From Membranipora membranacea (taxonomy: Eukaryota > Bryozoa > Gymnolaemata > Cheilostomatida > Membraniporidae): a stretch of 64,000 nucleotides of DNA. The notes under the pieces are model-generated. The model did no database searches, was not told the DNA's origin, and saw only the letters and a list, made by a program, of their open reading frames with translations. This document shows, piece after piece, positions 32,685-44,274 of the stretch. Position 1 is the first letter of the stretch, and each line of letters begins with the position of its first letter. The position numbers were made by a program, and so were the translations under genes. The stretch is from contig OU612070.1 of the NCBI GenBank assembly GCA_914767715.1, positions 12,727,501-12,791,500 of the forward strand. Direction: 5' to 3'.

Positions 32685-35600
32685 ATGAACGATGTTTTAG
32701 TGCTCCTCTGTGGATTGACAAGCTTCCATATGCTGGTTTCAGGTATGTCTATTTGATATAAGTTGTCTGTGTAGATCAGAGTGGGGCTTAAACCTACAAA
32801 GGCTGAGATTCATTTGGAATGCAGGACACCAGTGGCGTATATTAGCACTCACGGCCCACTCATTTCAGTGAATGGCTGAATAGCTCAGTGTGTAAAGCGT
32901 CTGCCTATGAAACACTGTTTAATAAGATTATTGTGGGTTCGAATCCCATTAAGGTCAGTTTTTTTTCAAATGGGTGCTTTATAACTGGAGCATTTTTACC
33001 GTAATCTTCTACTGCTATTGAGTTGTTTTCTGAAAGTACCCAACAGCTCAGTTAGCTATTGAAATACCTCTCTGCTTGCACTATTTTGCTACCGATATGC
33101 AAAAATTTCCGTGGTTGGAGGGCGCTTAAGCGCCCCTCCCACACCCTCCCCGCCACGCCTACGGCGTGTGGATCGGGCTGCGACGATCATTATGCTCATC
33201 TCAAAAAAGTCAGTGAGTGAAATTTTTTAGAATATACGCCCCTGCAGGACACAACGTGGAACAATCAAGCCCCCATTACCAATATGAAGTAGAATAAAGG
33301 TAATCAGAAAAGAAACTTCATCTTGCATGAAGTCATTACAGCCATATACTTAGCAGGCAGTGAACTTTAATGTATTACTCTTAGTACCAAGACTGTGGTT
33401 TGGTGCTTTGATTTTTTATGGGTTGCATTGGTTTAGATATTTGAAACCATAGCTAGTTTGCTGCGACAGTGGCACATATTCAGGCTGGTGTTCAGTGTTA
33501 GGTCTTTGTGTTTCCTTGTGTAGTGACAAGTTGCTAATCACCTCAATCAGGACACATCGCTAGTAATGACACTGTAGTATTATTATCCGGTATTATTGTC
33601 TGATATAATCCGCACTGTTCATCGATTCACAAACTCTGCATATTTGAGCTACTTTATTGTACACGCACTACAAGCTAACTGCCTATCTAGATAAAGTTGA
33701 TAATGGGCAAAAACAGCATAAATGCAAACCACAAGATAATTGCTTTGACAGCTGCAAGGTAAACAACTTTGTATAACAATAATAAGCATATGAACGACAT
33801 GATGATTCATGACATAAAAGCACTACAGACTACATTCCCCCTTGATCTCAAGATCATCGTTTATACAAAATGCAATCAATCAACATAAAAGTCTGCTAGC
33901 CATCTAGGGGGCCGCCTGTCTCTGTCTGGCCTCGCCTCATCTGCTTGGTCACTACTGTCATTGTCACTGCTAGCACTCTCACTATCACTATATTCTGGGT
34001 TATTCTCGTGCACTAAATTCTCATTGTCTTGTTCATGTCGGTCATTCATATTGCCGATACATATCTCAATGTCTCTATGCCCTCCATGTGTCTCAAATTC
34101 CATGTCCGTACCGTCTCGTCTCACATCAGCTATGTGCCTGTTTATGCCGTTCACCTCAATCACAGTGTCGGATACTATCTTCGTGACTTTTTGCCGGTTC
34201 CACCTAGTATCGCATCTGGCCTTGCCAGGCTTCACAAAGACCGAATCCCCGGCCCGGTAGGGATTGGCTTTTGCCTTCACAGCACGACGGTCTCCTGGTA
34301 AACCTGACACAACAGGTTCTCCTGGTAACCTCGTCTGGTATCGGTAAGTGGCTGCAGCAGGAATAACATTGGCAGAGCTGGGTGTGTTGTTGTACCAGAA
34401 CACCATGTCCTCAGGAGATTTGCCAGTTCTTGCTACCATTCTCTTTATTGTTCTATGATTCCTCTCTACTATTCCGTTGCCAGAATGCTTGTATGCACAA
34501 CAGAATATCAGTGACACACCCCAGTTCTCGAGGAAACCTCTAGTCTTACTGCTCTTAAAGCAGGGTCCATAGTCACATAGTAGTTCCTGGGGCGGACCCC
34601 TCTCGAGAAAGATTCTCCGTAGATGCTTTATCGCTTGGTCTGCTGTCTCATTGTTCAGCGCTATCCAGATTGCAAACCTGCTAGGTCCACAATCCACCAC
34701 AGTGAGGTATGGTTTGCCACCTACGTATGCTACATCTGCTGCTATTCTCTGCCAATCCAGGCTCACGTCTAGACTTCCATGTTCCCAGGCTACCGGTGCA
34801 GGGTCTATCTGCTTGCACATCTGGCACGATCTGACTACATCTGCCACAAGAGCCCGATCTGCTGTCATCTGCATCTTCTCTACCAGATACATTGTTTTCT
34901 GTAATCCCAAGTGGTGCCGATTGTGAAGCTCTGTAACATTTTTTCTCTGTTCCACTACACCAAATGCGACAATGTTACCTTCCTCCTGCTGCCTGGGAAC
35001 CTCTAGCTGCGCAACCTTTCGAAGCCACGTTTTTGGGACACGAGTGAGAACATCTGAGATATTCTTTTCAGATGGAACCAGCTCAAGTGACAACCTGAGT
35101 CCATACTCTTCGATCAACTGACTGACAGTCTCGAGTCTCCTCTTGATCACCATCTCACTCAAACCACTAACCTTTGGTCTTTTTGTGTCCTCCAAAATTG
35201 AGCGAAGCCAACCATAAGCACTTGCAGAGTCTGTCTTTAGCTGCAACTCCTTAACTTTCCACTTCAGTGCAAGGCTTATGCCTTTTATGGTTGCTTCCAA
35301 TTCCGCTACGTTATTGTGTGCAACATCCTTCCTCAGCCATGCGCAATCTTCCACCACATGACCATCTATCTGCAAACAACAGCCAACTGACAAATTGCTG
35401 GCATCACACCACACTATGCCACTGTTCTGCATGCTGACTTCCCACACACCCTTCACTGGATCCTGTTTGGACACTCTCATCAGCACCTCCTTTATCATTT
35501 CCTCTGCAAAAACTGGGATCTTCTCGTCCCACTTGGAGTCATTGGCTGTCCTCTTGATGAAGCTACAGGCCGTCCTCAGCCACCCTGCTATTGGGTAATG

Positions 35601-38600
35601 GCCAACTAACTTCCCACACACCGAGAAGAGTTCTCGCTTGGTCACCTTGTCGGGCAAAACAGGAAGTTCACTATCTCTACCCCACATAAACGTCCCAATG
35701 CCAGAATCTTTCACCCTCAGACCTAGCACACGTGTGTCACTAAGGGGTTCTGGCTCCTTAGTAACCAACCCATATCGCAGTAGGAGTTGTTTCACTTTAT
35801 CTACTGGAACCACACTTTCATTGACCAATATGTCATCAATGTAATGATCGGTTCCCTCCTTCACCTCGGCATCCTGTGACAGAACTGCACTGATAATCTT
35901 TGACATTATCTTTGGGGCAACATTCAGCCCAAATCCCATTCTTGTCATCACGTACAACTGACCTTTGTACTTGACCGTTTGAAACCGCTGCAACTTTTTA
36001 CTCACATGGACTTGAAGATAAGCTTTCCTCAAATCCAACAGTGAAGCCGCTGTACCTTGCCTTCTCCATTCACGCAGCTTCTCTTGACATACGGCAGTGT
36101 CCTGTCCTGGCTTACTCTCAACATAACTGTTCAGTTCACGATAATCCATCACTGGACGAACCTTCTTTGGTTTATTTGGTTGGCTGGCCGCCATCAGTGG
36201 TATGACGCCGTCAACATCACCATGTACATGTGGATCATGCAGCTCAAGCCATCCATCGGCTACCCATTGATCCAACTCAGCTTCGTACTCACTTAGGTAC
36301 TTTCCCGGTATGGCATATTGTGCACACTTGTTGTTTAGTAATGGCTCTCCATTCTGCCATCTCCATTCTACTATCCACCGGCACCCATCAAACTCTGCTG
36401 TGAAGTCACTTTCCTTGATCTTCAACAGAGAGCGGTCTCCACCAGAGGAACTTACTCCCACCGCGCAATGCTTTCCACCCCAGGAGACACCACTGTCCTG
36501 GCTTATGCATACTCCGCCCAACCGCTTAATGATGTCCATACCCAGAATGACATCAGCACCGCAGACCAACATTGGCGCAACCAAACAGCGGTTCCGCGCT
36601 TGTACCCCATCAACCTGCAACTCCACCGTTGCCTCTCCTCAACATTCTGTCTTTTCACCATTCAGCATAGTCACAACTTGACGTGGCCCCTTGGGCCTCT
36701 CACCGCTCTCTATACACACAGCTTGACTAATCACCGTCTGTTGGCAGCCTGAATCCACCAAGGCTTTCAGAGAACGGTTACAATGTGGATTTCTAATGTG
36801 TATAAATGGAAGCACCTTCTCAGCTACTGATGTGTTGGGGAAGCACCCGGTGCTGATGCTTCCCCCTGCTCTTTTCCCTGCTTGCTTGGGCAGTTTCTTG
36901 CAATGTGAGAAGTCTCACTGCACACAAAACATCTTCTCACACCTCTGGTCTGATTTGCTCTGCGGGTCGACTGCTGGGGGCACTCACGGGCCATATGCGC
37001 GGTAGAGCCACAAGTGAAGCAGGCATACTTTTGCTTCGGATAGCCCACTGCACAGGCCAGGTCTGCATTTCGTGTTGAGAGCATTACTCTTGCCCTGGAA
37101 ATCAAGCCATCTAATCCTAGCTTCTCTACTGCAGCCATTGATTTCAGCTGGACAGAAACATCTGATGGCAGACCTGCCATAAATGAGCATTTCAACAGTG
37201 GCTCTGCGGAGCCCTGCCCTATCAGCGTTACCAACCTTCGCAAGTCAGCTAAAAAGACATCCACCGTCTCACCATCTTGCAAGACTCTCCGCTGCAACAT
37301 CTCATAAGCTGCATAGCAATTCACTCCAAATGCTGACAATAATGCTGCTTTCATTTTGTCATAGTCGTTTTTCTCCTCATCACTTAACTGCTTGTAAACA
37401 GCGAAGGCTGGCCCATGCAAGAATAAGGGCAGGAATGTTTTCAGTTCCGTTACCTTCTGCAGAGTTGCAACTAACTCCAGTTTTTCTAACCACTCTGCGA
37501 AATCTCCCGATGAGCTATCCTCATACCTGCTTATTATATCCGTCAGTTTCACTGATGCCATTGTCTCAATGTTAATAGTGCCGAAATAGCTTGTAGTATT
37601 ATTATCCGGTATTATTGTCTGATATAATCCGCACTGTTCATCGATTCACAAACTCTGCATATTTGAGCTACTTTATTGTACACGCACTACAAGCTAACTG
37701 CCTATCTAGATAAAGTTGATAATGGGCAAAAACAGCATAAATGCAAACCACAAGATAATTGCTTTGACAGCTGCAAGGTAAACAACTTTGTATAACAATA
37801 ATAAGCATATGAACGACATGATGATTCATGACATAAAAGCACTACAGACTACAGACACAACAATATATTTTACGCAGCTCTCAACACCGTTGTACTTGGA
37901 ATGATAAGGATCATAATCAAAATTAAGATGCTTGGTATTCAGTGTCAATGAAACTAGTTAATCTGATATACAAAACGTCTGTAGACCTTTGAGGAATTAA
38001 GGCCTTACTGTGTTTTGCATCTTCTGTACAATCCTTAAATTTTGATCTCGTGATTGGATAATATATCACAAGAATAATGCTCAAAAGGACAGAGGGAGGA
38101 GTATAACTAACCAAATGTTCTCTTGTAGGTGCATCAGGAGCAGGGAGTGGTGTATATGTGATGTACAAGGGAGCAGATCAGCGTATCACACACCAGACAG
38201 GAACTATAATCAGTCACAATAAATATCCAAAGAAGAAGTATCCGAACAATGTGGATAGTACACTGAGAATACAAGTAAATGGGGTGCTGTCAGTTACTCT
38301 GAAAGTGCTTTTCTTTCAGCTTGAACCTCGTGAGAGTTCTGGAGAATGTGATGACTATTTCCAGATTAACAATGGTAAAAAGTTATGTGGCGATGAACTA
38401 CAGGCTGGGGATGAGAAAACTTACCTGTTGAAAAGTGGTGAGCTTGAGCTAAAATTCTCAACAGATTGGAGGTCTAAGTGGAAAGGATTCAGTATTCAGT
38501 ATGATTATTTTGGTGAGTACAAAACTAACTTCGATTCAGATAAGCTAAAATTGCATGTATTTCTAGAGAAATGCTTTCATCTTGGGTTGTACATAAAAAC

Positions 38601-41600
38601 CTCAGTTGAACAATATAGTGAAGCCTAACAAATACTCTCTGTAGTGGAAAAATCTGCAGTTCAAAAATATTGCTTTTGAATCGCAGTCGCGATTATCAAA
38701 TGAATATGTTCACTGGTAAGTGTTGAACCATTCTGTATCAGTTCTTGTCATTTGCTTAGAAGATTGATGGGGCTGAGAATACTCTCACCACCATAGATCA
38801 CATATCATAACTGAGAGTTCTCCATCATACCTCCATAATCAACAAGAAAAAGTCTATGATAAATGTTGTTTACATTTTAGAGGTTGTAACGACAGTAACC
38901 ACAAACAGTGGTTCTACCACTACTGCAGTGACTGAAACTCAAACATCAACAGCGATAAGAGTAACCACCTCTGAAACAACACCAATGACAACAGCACAAC
39001 AACCAACTGAAACTAGAAAAACAAGTAATCCTAACCCTGAGATGATTTCAACAATGTCAACAAAAACAGCACACACTATCGGATCAACTAGTGAAACCAA
39101 AGGCAAGACAAATTTCACAGGTAGGTCGGGAAGTCTGCAATATAAACTAAGAAAGTATTTATACATATTCACATAATAATGTGTGATGCAGGAATGGAAT
39201 TTCAAGCATGTCATGATAGTCAAATTTTACCTTGCAAGTATTGAGGTGACCTGAATGAGAATCAGTTAATTGATATCCTGTGTTGTTGTTAAAGCTGACT
39301 TTGACACCCAAGTTCGAACAGAAAATGACGCCGTTGCAATGGGAGCTGGTATCGGAGCCTCAATTCTTTTCATCCTGATAGCTGTTACAATAGCATTAAT
39401 GATCACCTTCAAACGCCACCAGGAACAAGCTTTGTAAGTCAACTTCATTAGATATTTTCCTTTCGGAGCAAAAGACTGAGATATATTTGTGATATGACAA
39501 ATCATACAAGTAAACCAGAACATGCACAATTTTTTTAACGGTTGAGGCACATAGCAGCAAAATATTTGATTTTTTATTATTTGTTTGGGTGTTGGAAGCA
39601 GTGTGCATAACCGTTGTGATGTTGGAGCTCCAAATCCCAAGCAACTCTTGATTCAGCCTTTTGTGGTGGTGCAGGCAGTGGTTTGGGTAGTACTTAGTAA
39701 CAGTGTAGTGTTTAACTTGGCTGTCTGCAAAGCTTCTGCCTGCACTGCCTGACCAGTCACTCCAACAAACTAACCCTTTTCTTATTGGTATGACATAGGC
39801 TCATTACCTTGAATTCAACATGCTTACAGAAGACAGCCGAAGGATGGAGTAAGTGCCCCAGCATATGAACATGCGAATCAAGCATATGAAAACACTCTTT
39901 CAATTCGCATGTCCGCCTCACAAGTCAATTCAGGTATGTTTGTTTCAGGGATTTCTGTGAGGTAGTGAAAATGTCCGACCATGAATAGCGTATCTGATGA
40001 TGATGCATCCCAATGCATTCAATTGCATGATATTGGTTTACACAATCTTAAGGCTGAGATCGGTTTAGCCAGTACATTCACTGTGATCAGTTTACCTGGG
40101 TTTCCATGGTTAATCAACACATAAAGCTGAGAGCATACTGCTGATACGCTCATTGGTGTAATCCAAAACTAGTACACCAGTAGCCGATTGTATTATCAAT
40201 CCAATGTGTTTATATGCCCTGTTTATGACAAAACAGAGGGTGGGCTGCCCCTAAAGAGGGACGCAATGTGTTTATATGTGTTTTCTTGTTACCAATGACA
40301 ATAACATGTTCATCCTTAATGAATTTATGTATACTTGAGTTTCTTCCATACCTGACAAGTCTCCCTTTTTGGTAGGGAGGCTCCCAGTTTTTAGGGTCTT
40401 TTTCCATCCCCTCCCTATCTCCCTTTTTCCTCCCTTTTTTCAGCTTCCTTTACCAAGAACAATTTGTAAGGTGCTTTTTGCAATGGAAACTATTTTTTCC
40501 TACCTCAACAGTGCATACACCTATGTAATTGCTTATTACCATTACTGCTTGTATGTAAAATCAGGTACAACGACGAAATTAATATTATGTAAGCTCAAGT
40601 TTTGGCTTAGAAATACGAAAAACGCGGGCTGAATTGCACCAGCACTGCAGGACGCAGAGTGGTATTCTGGGTTGGAAGTTTGTCCGCGGAGACCTCCTGA
40701 TTTTTGGGTCTACCAACTTGTCATGCATGGTTTCTTCGTTTAAATAGATGCAGAAAATGACTACACTTTGTCTGACCCTGCAGAATCACGTGACGCCACA
40801 GCAAATGGCTTCGTAGCACCAACCTTAAAGAACGACAGAGGTGCAGGTGACACAAACTATGACATGGCTGAGCAGGTGGAAACAATTGATGATTATCAAT
40901 TAGCTGATGATGGTGAGACAAGCAGCTCTGAGTATACATTAGCGGAGGAAATAACTCCGAAAACAACTAGGGAAGGTGCACAACCCCTGAGTGAAGAAAA
41001 AGGTTATGAGGATGACTCCACAGCTGAGGATTATGCCAACCTGGAAGCTATCCAAAGGTAAGTCGTCCTAACAGATGACATTACAGCTTAACTTCATTTG
41101 CATCTTGACAGGCAGATGGCACCACAAATACTTCAGTCAACAGTATCTGTTTTATAATTGCCCTAGGTATGAGCGATAACTTCTGTGACTACGTTTTGAA
41201 ACTGAGAATTAGACAAAATATTTGTAGTGTCGCATTTCTTTTCTTTTCTAATCACTAGGTCTTATTTGACCGCCCTATTTAATAGGCCCACTTAATCTTA
41301 GGTGGTTTGTGTGGGTAGTACCCTATAACCTTGCCCGCCATTGCCGGCTACTCTTTTTAGGAAGAGGCAGAGTGGGATCTATATACTGCATGCAAGCTTT
41401 GAGGGATTGCTGTGATTGAGTCAGATGGTCAATTGATTTGATGGTTTATGAGTAGCCTTGCACAAGAGGAGAGCAAGAATTGAGCCCCCTTGTGATTCAC
41501 ATAGCTTCTCTACGGATGTTTTTATATTGTGAACCACATATTACATTTGTCGATTGACACTTTGAAACCTCTCCTACAACAAATATTTTCATAATTATAT

Positions 41601-41762
41601 GAAAATGTATTTTGGTTCTAACTTTCCAGGGCTGAAGAAGAGAAGATGATAGAAGAACTCTACTCTTCAGTACTTGTGACAACAAAAACCATGAAGACAA
41701 AGAGTGATCCTGGAGCTACAGAGCTGGTGGAAAACGAGCTGTACGGTAGTTTGGAGACTTAA
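32685..41762 (+). CDS. CUB-domain, mucin-stalk transmembrane receptor with tyrosine-rich tail
   Basis: Seven exons: 32685-32742, 38129-38512, 38881-39120, 39295-39433, 39830-39933, 40748-41057 and 41630-41762 (phases 1,1,1,2,1,2), 455 aa. Exon 1 is a signal peptide (MNDVLVLLCGLTSFHMLVS). Exon 2 is one CUB domain (TGTIISHNKYPKKKYPNNVD ... CDDYFQI ... FSIQYDYFG). Exon 3 is a Thr/Ser-rich, probably O-glycosylated stalk. Exon 4 carries the TM helix (MGAGIGASILFILIAVTIAL) and a basic stop-transfer KRHQ. The tail has at least ten tyrosines in repeated acidic settings: YEHA, YENT, YTLS, YQLA, YTLA, YEDD, YANL, YSSV, YGSL. YENT and YANL fit Grb2-type YxN; YANL and YGSL fit YxxL. Likely a phosphotyrosine-signalling surface receptor; ligand unknown. 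Intron 1 contains an LTR retrotransposon in antisense. AATAAA at 42311. Exon 1 assignment rests on matching phase and signal peptide. Confidence 0.82.
32870..32962 (+). mobile_element. tRNA-like SINE head
   Basis: GGCTGAATAGCTCAGTGTGT (A-box region) and GTGGGTTCGAATCCCAT (perfect T-arm and B-box) lie 40-50 nt apart. The acceptor and D stems do not pair properly and there is extra sequence in the anticodon/variable region, so this is a tRNA-derived relic, not a working tRNA. In intron 1 of the CUB receptor gene. Confidence 0.55.
33568..33572 (+). repeat. Target-site duplication GACAC (left)
   Basis: GACAC precedes the left LTR; the same five bases follow the right LTR at 37854-37858, marking the insertion of the LTR element. 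Confidence 0.9.
33573..33834 (-). repeat. 3' LTR
   Basis: 262-bp terminal repeat, 3' in the element's own orientation, preceded by the polypurine tract. Matches the other LTR along its whole length. Confidence 0.93.
33876..36870 (-). CDS. pol: Retrotransposon pol polyprotein, with an in-frame stop
   Basis: Pol has no own start; it is entered by -1 frameshifting from gag. Protease active site LVDSGC is at 36747-36755. A TGA at 36639-36641 interrupts the protease domain; after it the frame runs open to 33876 (over 900 codons) and shows DVILGMDII (protease end), RT blocks VMDYRELNSYV, MTRMGFGLNVAPK and YIDD (35832-35843), RNase H (WCDASN ... NNVAELEA ... KTDSASA), the integrase zinc finger (HHLGLQK, CQMCK) and D,D,E core (VVDCGPSRFAIW, LLCDYGPCFKS, NGIVERNHRTIKRM). 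The C-terminal region has a GPY/F-like ending and an acidic tail. The lone stop in an otherwise intact frame means this copy probably cannot make full Pol unless the stop is read through. Confidence 0.88.
36824..37561 (-). CDS. gag: Retrotransposon Gag
   Basis: A 245-codon frame from ATG 37559-37561 to TAG 36824-36826. The N-terminal half looks like a retrotransposon Gag capsid (FAEWLEKLELVATLQK, FLPLFLHGPAFAVYKQL, LQRRVLQDGETVDVFLADLR). The C-terminal part has two CCHC zinc knuckles, CFTCGSTAHMARECP and CFVCSETSHIARNCP, which bind the genomic RNA. The -1 frameshift site lies between the second knuckle and the stop codon. Confidence 0.9.
   Translation of the reverse strand: MASVKLTDIISRYEDSSSGDFAEWLEKLELVATLQKVTELKTFLPLFLHGPAFAVYKQLSDEEKNDYDKMKAALLSAFGVNCYAAYEMLQRRVLQDGETVDVFLADLRRLVTLIGQGSAEPLLKCSFMAGLPSDVSVQLKSMAAVEKLGLDGLISRARVMLSTRNADLACAVGYPKQKYACFTCGSTAHMARECPQQSTRRANQTRGVRRCFVCSETSHIARNCPSKQGKEQGEASAPGASPTHQ
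36837..36878 (-). promoter_or_regulatory. Programmed -1 frameshift signal (slippery GGGAAAA plus hairpin)
   Basis: On the minus strand the heptamer G GGA AAA, correctly phased to the gag frame, is at 36872-36878. After a 6-nt spacer follows a hairpin with a perfect 9-bp stem, GGGGAAGCA/TGCTTCCCC (36857-36865 and 36837-36845), and an 11-nt loop. Gag ends a few codons later and pol continues in the -1 frame. This is the standard layout of a ribosomal -1 frameshift site. Confidence 0.85.
37592..37853 (-). repeat. 5' LTR
   Basis: 262-bp terminal repeat at the 5' end of the element in its own orientation, followed on the right by target duplication GACAC (37854-37858). Confidence 0.93.
40205..40275 (+). 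mobile_element. SINE family 2 fragment
   Basis: Positions 40242-40266 are a 25-base exact match to 43801-43825 (core GGGCTGCCCCTAAAGAGGG), with related flanking sequence (CTGTTTA...AAACAGA). It lies in intron 5 of the CUB receptor gene and only the 3' part of the element is present. Confidence 0.6.
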
Positions 41763-43074
41763 AAACAAGTTACCAGTGAAAGAAAAATTGCACACCATAT
41801 TCATTCTGTTATTATTGGTGTGTAATTCCACACTTCACTACATGTTGCTTTCATATTATCATTGAAAAGACACTTTGTGCTTGAAGTTGTTGTAAAGTAG
41901 TTCGGCATTTATTGTCTAGCCTGATAATAAGCTGAAAATTTTGACTTTTCCGACGTTGCTGAGGTTTATACTGTATCGAACAAACATGGGTATGCGAACG
42001 AATTATCAGGTACTCATATGAAACAATCGTATTAAATTTTTTCTTACTTGTTTTTAATGGTTTTATCCATGCAATGTACTTTACAGTTTGACAGCATTTT
42101 TTTTAAACTTTATTGGCATAATTTTATTTGATGAGAATGTTTTACAAAATCAGCCTTCCAAGAAAACAAAAAAAGGGAGAAAAAAAACCAAAAACTTTCA
42201 ATCAAGATGACAAAATAGATAATTAGAAAAATTGAGTTTGAATGATTTATAATAGATTAATTATTGAACGTAAATTATATGGAATATTGTTAAAAGTAGA
42301 TGCATGAAGAAATAAAGTGTAAAGGCTACTTCCTCCTGAGGGAGAAGTTCCAGCACTAGGTTGGCTCAGGGAAATGGCAAAGTCAACCCCTGCCAAAGAA
42401 CTATTGTTTTATTATGAAAATGTATGGATGAGGAGATGGAAGCCCGCAGAGGTTTCAGCGTTTGGTTGAAAGATACGAACCAATAATGACTTGGAAGGTA
42501 GGGAATATCCAAGGGTCATCAATAGGAATGCAACGCATGTTTACAACGCTTGTTGCATATTTATCCACAGTATTTTTCGTCTTTCCAAAAAATGATTCGA
42601 GTTGTTTACTTTCTTACTAAACACATTTCAGCCCAACACATCAATAGTATTTAGCATCCTTTCTAACTATGCTGAAGTAACCGAGGACCTGGAATTAGGA
42701 ACAAATGTTTCTTGAAAATGAATAGGTCAATTTTTTCAGCCTTTGACAAATTCAACCCGAGGAAAATCCTCAAAGACCTACTACGTTCCGTGCAAATCAG
42801 GCTGGTGCGATAGGAATCGCTGTAATCGCGATGGAAGAGACAGAGTAAGATAAGTGTATGTTTGTCAGTGTCTATGTCTATGTCAATGTATATTTATATT
42901 ATATTATCCAATCATTGTTCTGTGATATACACGGGTGAAAACTACTTTGAGAAATTTACTATAAATAATCCTTGTACTTACACAGTACTCTATTGTCCTA
43001 AGCCATGTCAACTGTTACATTCATATCTCTCAGATTAGAATGTACTTAATTTTGATGACTTGTTGTTTTATAGA

Positions 43075-43350
43075 AGTTTCAGGACTTGAAGAACTCAAAA
43101 GTAATGATGTGCCATTTGAAAAAAAAATGAAAACTCAAGTTCATACCCAAATACTTGAGTTTGTTTATTTAACTGGTTTTTTAAGGTTTTGGGGCTTGGA
43201 GAACTCAAAATTCATACTCGGTCGATATTTTGAAAAAAATTTAAAAGTCAAGTTTTTTCCAAAAAACTTAAGTTTGCTGATTTGACTTGTTTTTTAGAGG
43301 TTTTGGGACTCGGAGAACTCAAAAATCATTTTTGGCCGCTTTTTTGAAAC
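43075..43350. repeat. Tandem repeat of about 110 bp, 2.5 copies
   Basis: The motif GACTTGAAGAACTCAAAA at 43084 recurs at 43194 (GGCTTGGAGAACTCAAAA) and 43306 (GACTCGGAGAACTCAAAA). The sequence between repeats also matches (TTTGAAAAAAA, AAACTTGAGTTTG, TTTTTTAAGGTTTTGGG). Copies diverge, so it is an old duplication. Confidence 0.75.
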
Positions 43351-43674
43351 ATTTTAACAATCTATCAGGCCGCTTACTCCCGAGGGCCATTTTGGGACCG
43401 AACCCCATTGGAGTTGAGTATTACCTCTGAGGCTAATGTTGAGGGGTCTGAATGCTATTGCTAGCCATTACATGTGGTACCTGCTATTCCGTAGGTGGTT
43501 TATAGTGATTGCACCATGAACATACTCTATATTTTACATACCCTACACAAACTGACCTGAGCATGAATGTGACTAGATTGGGTATGTGGCATCAAAGTAC
43601 TATCCCAGGCGGCCTTTATCAGTATATAATTATCATCATTGTTGGACCCATAGAACATGTTTATTAATGTAATA

Positions 43675-43990
43675 TAAATGAGGGGGGAAGGTGGCACAAT
43701 TGGTTAAAGCGCCGTTCTTCAGTGTGTAAGTAAGTGTTGAAGGTTGTGCGCTGCAGGCCACTGGCTACTGGGCTTGCTGTTTAGTAAGAAACAGAAGATT
43801 GGGCTGCCCCTAAAGAGGGACGCAAGGTGCCCTAAATCCTCATACAGAGAATGTGATACATCCTAGAAAACTAGAATGCATCCTAGAGGTGAGGCCATGG
43901 TGGACCTCCTAATCGTGAGTGTGCAGCAAGCTGCCAAAACTGAACTGGCACTAATCGGCCATTGGAAGTGACACTTTGATCTTAGCCAAT
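43675..43990 (+). mobile_element. SINE family 2, longer copy
   Basis: Begins with an A-box-like GGTGGCACAATTGGTTAAAG and a degenerate B-box region about 45 nt on (GGTTGTGCGCTGC), then the core shared with 40242-40266, then GGTGCCCTAAATCC. The tRNA-like head points to pol III origin. No coding capacity. Confidence 0.55.
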
Positions 43991-44274
43991 AGGTGCACTC
44001 CAACCTGCTTACAAACAGATAACAGGCTTGCACCCACAATTTTTCTCATTCTTCAGGATGCAATGATTATGATGGACCCTTGTGATTTTTACGGAACATT
44101 TCAGCTGATATGCATATTCGACATTAATTGCGTTTGTATTATCACTGTTGAAGGCTTGTGGCATGAGTGAACTAGTGGAGAGTGGACTGGTGGAGAGTAT
44201 GAGTTTGAGGGAAACAACTGCTTAAAAACTGATATGTCTTATTGCTGACTTAGTTATTACAGTCAGTATGTCAA

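Larger units (their letters stand above)
33573..37853 (-). mobile_element. Full-length Ty3/Gypsy-like LTR retrotransposon (antisense)
   Basis: 4281-bp element read on the minus strand. The LTRs 33573-33834 and 37592-37853 are 262 bp each and I see no difference between them. They begin and end TGTAGT...ACTACA. A 5-bp duplication GACAC flanks the element. A polypurine tract AAGGGGGAA lies next to the 3' LTR (33835-33843). Only about 30 nt separate the 5' LTR from the gag ATG, and no usual TGG-type primer-binding site is seen there. Contents: gag, then pol in the -1 frame with PR-RT-RNase H-integrase in that order, no env. Gene order and integrase ending suggest Ty3/Gypsy; clade not resolved. 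It sits inside intron 1 of the CUB receptor gene. Identical LTRs imply recent insertion. Confidence 0.92.

Noticed and set aside
32870-32962. A functional tRNA gene
   Set aside because: Only the T-arm folds well; acceptor and D stems do not pair and there is extra sequence in the anticodon region.
33961-37575. Several plus-strand open frames of 65-130 codons
   Set aside because: They are shadows of the minus-strand gag and pol and show no conserved domain.
38856-38880. Start codon upstream of the Thr-rich stalk as a separate gene
   Set aside because: The phase-1 acceptor at 38880 and in-frame joining to the CUB exon show it is an internal exon.
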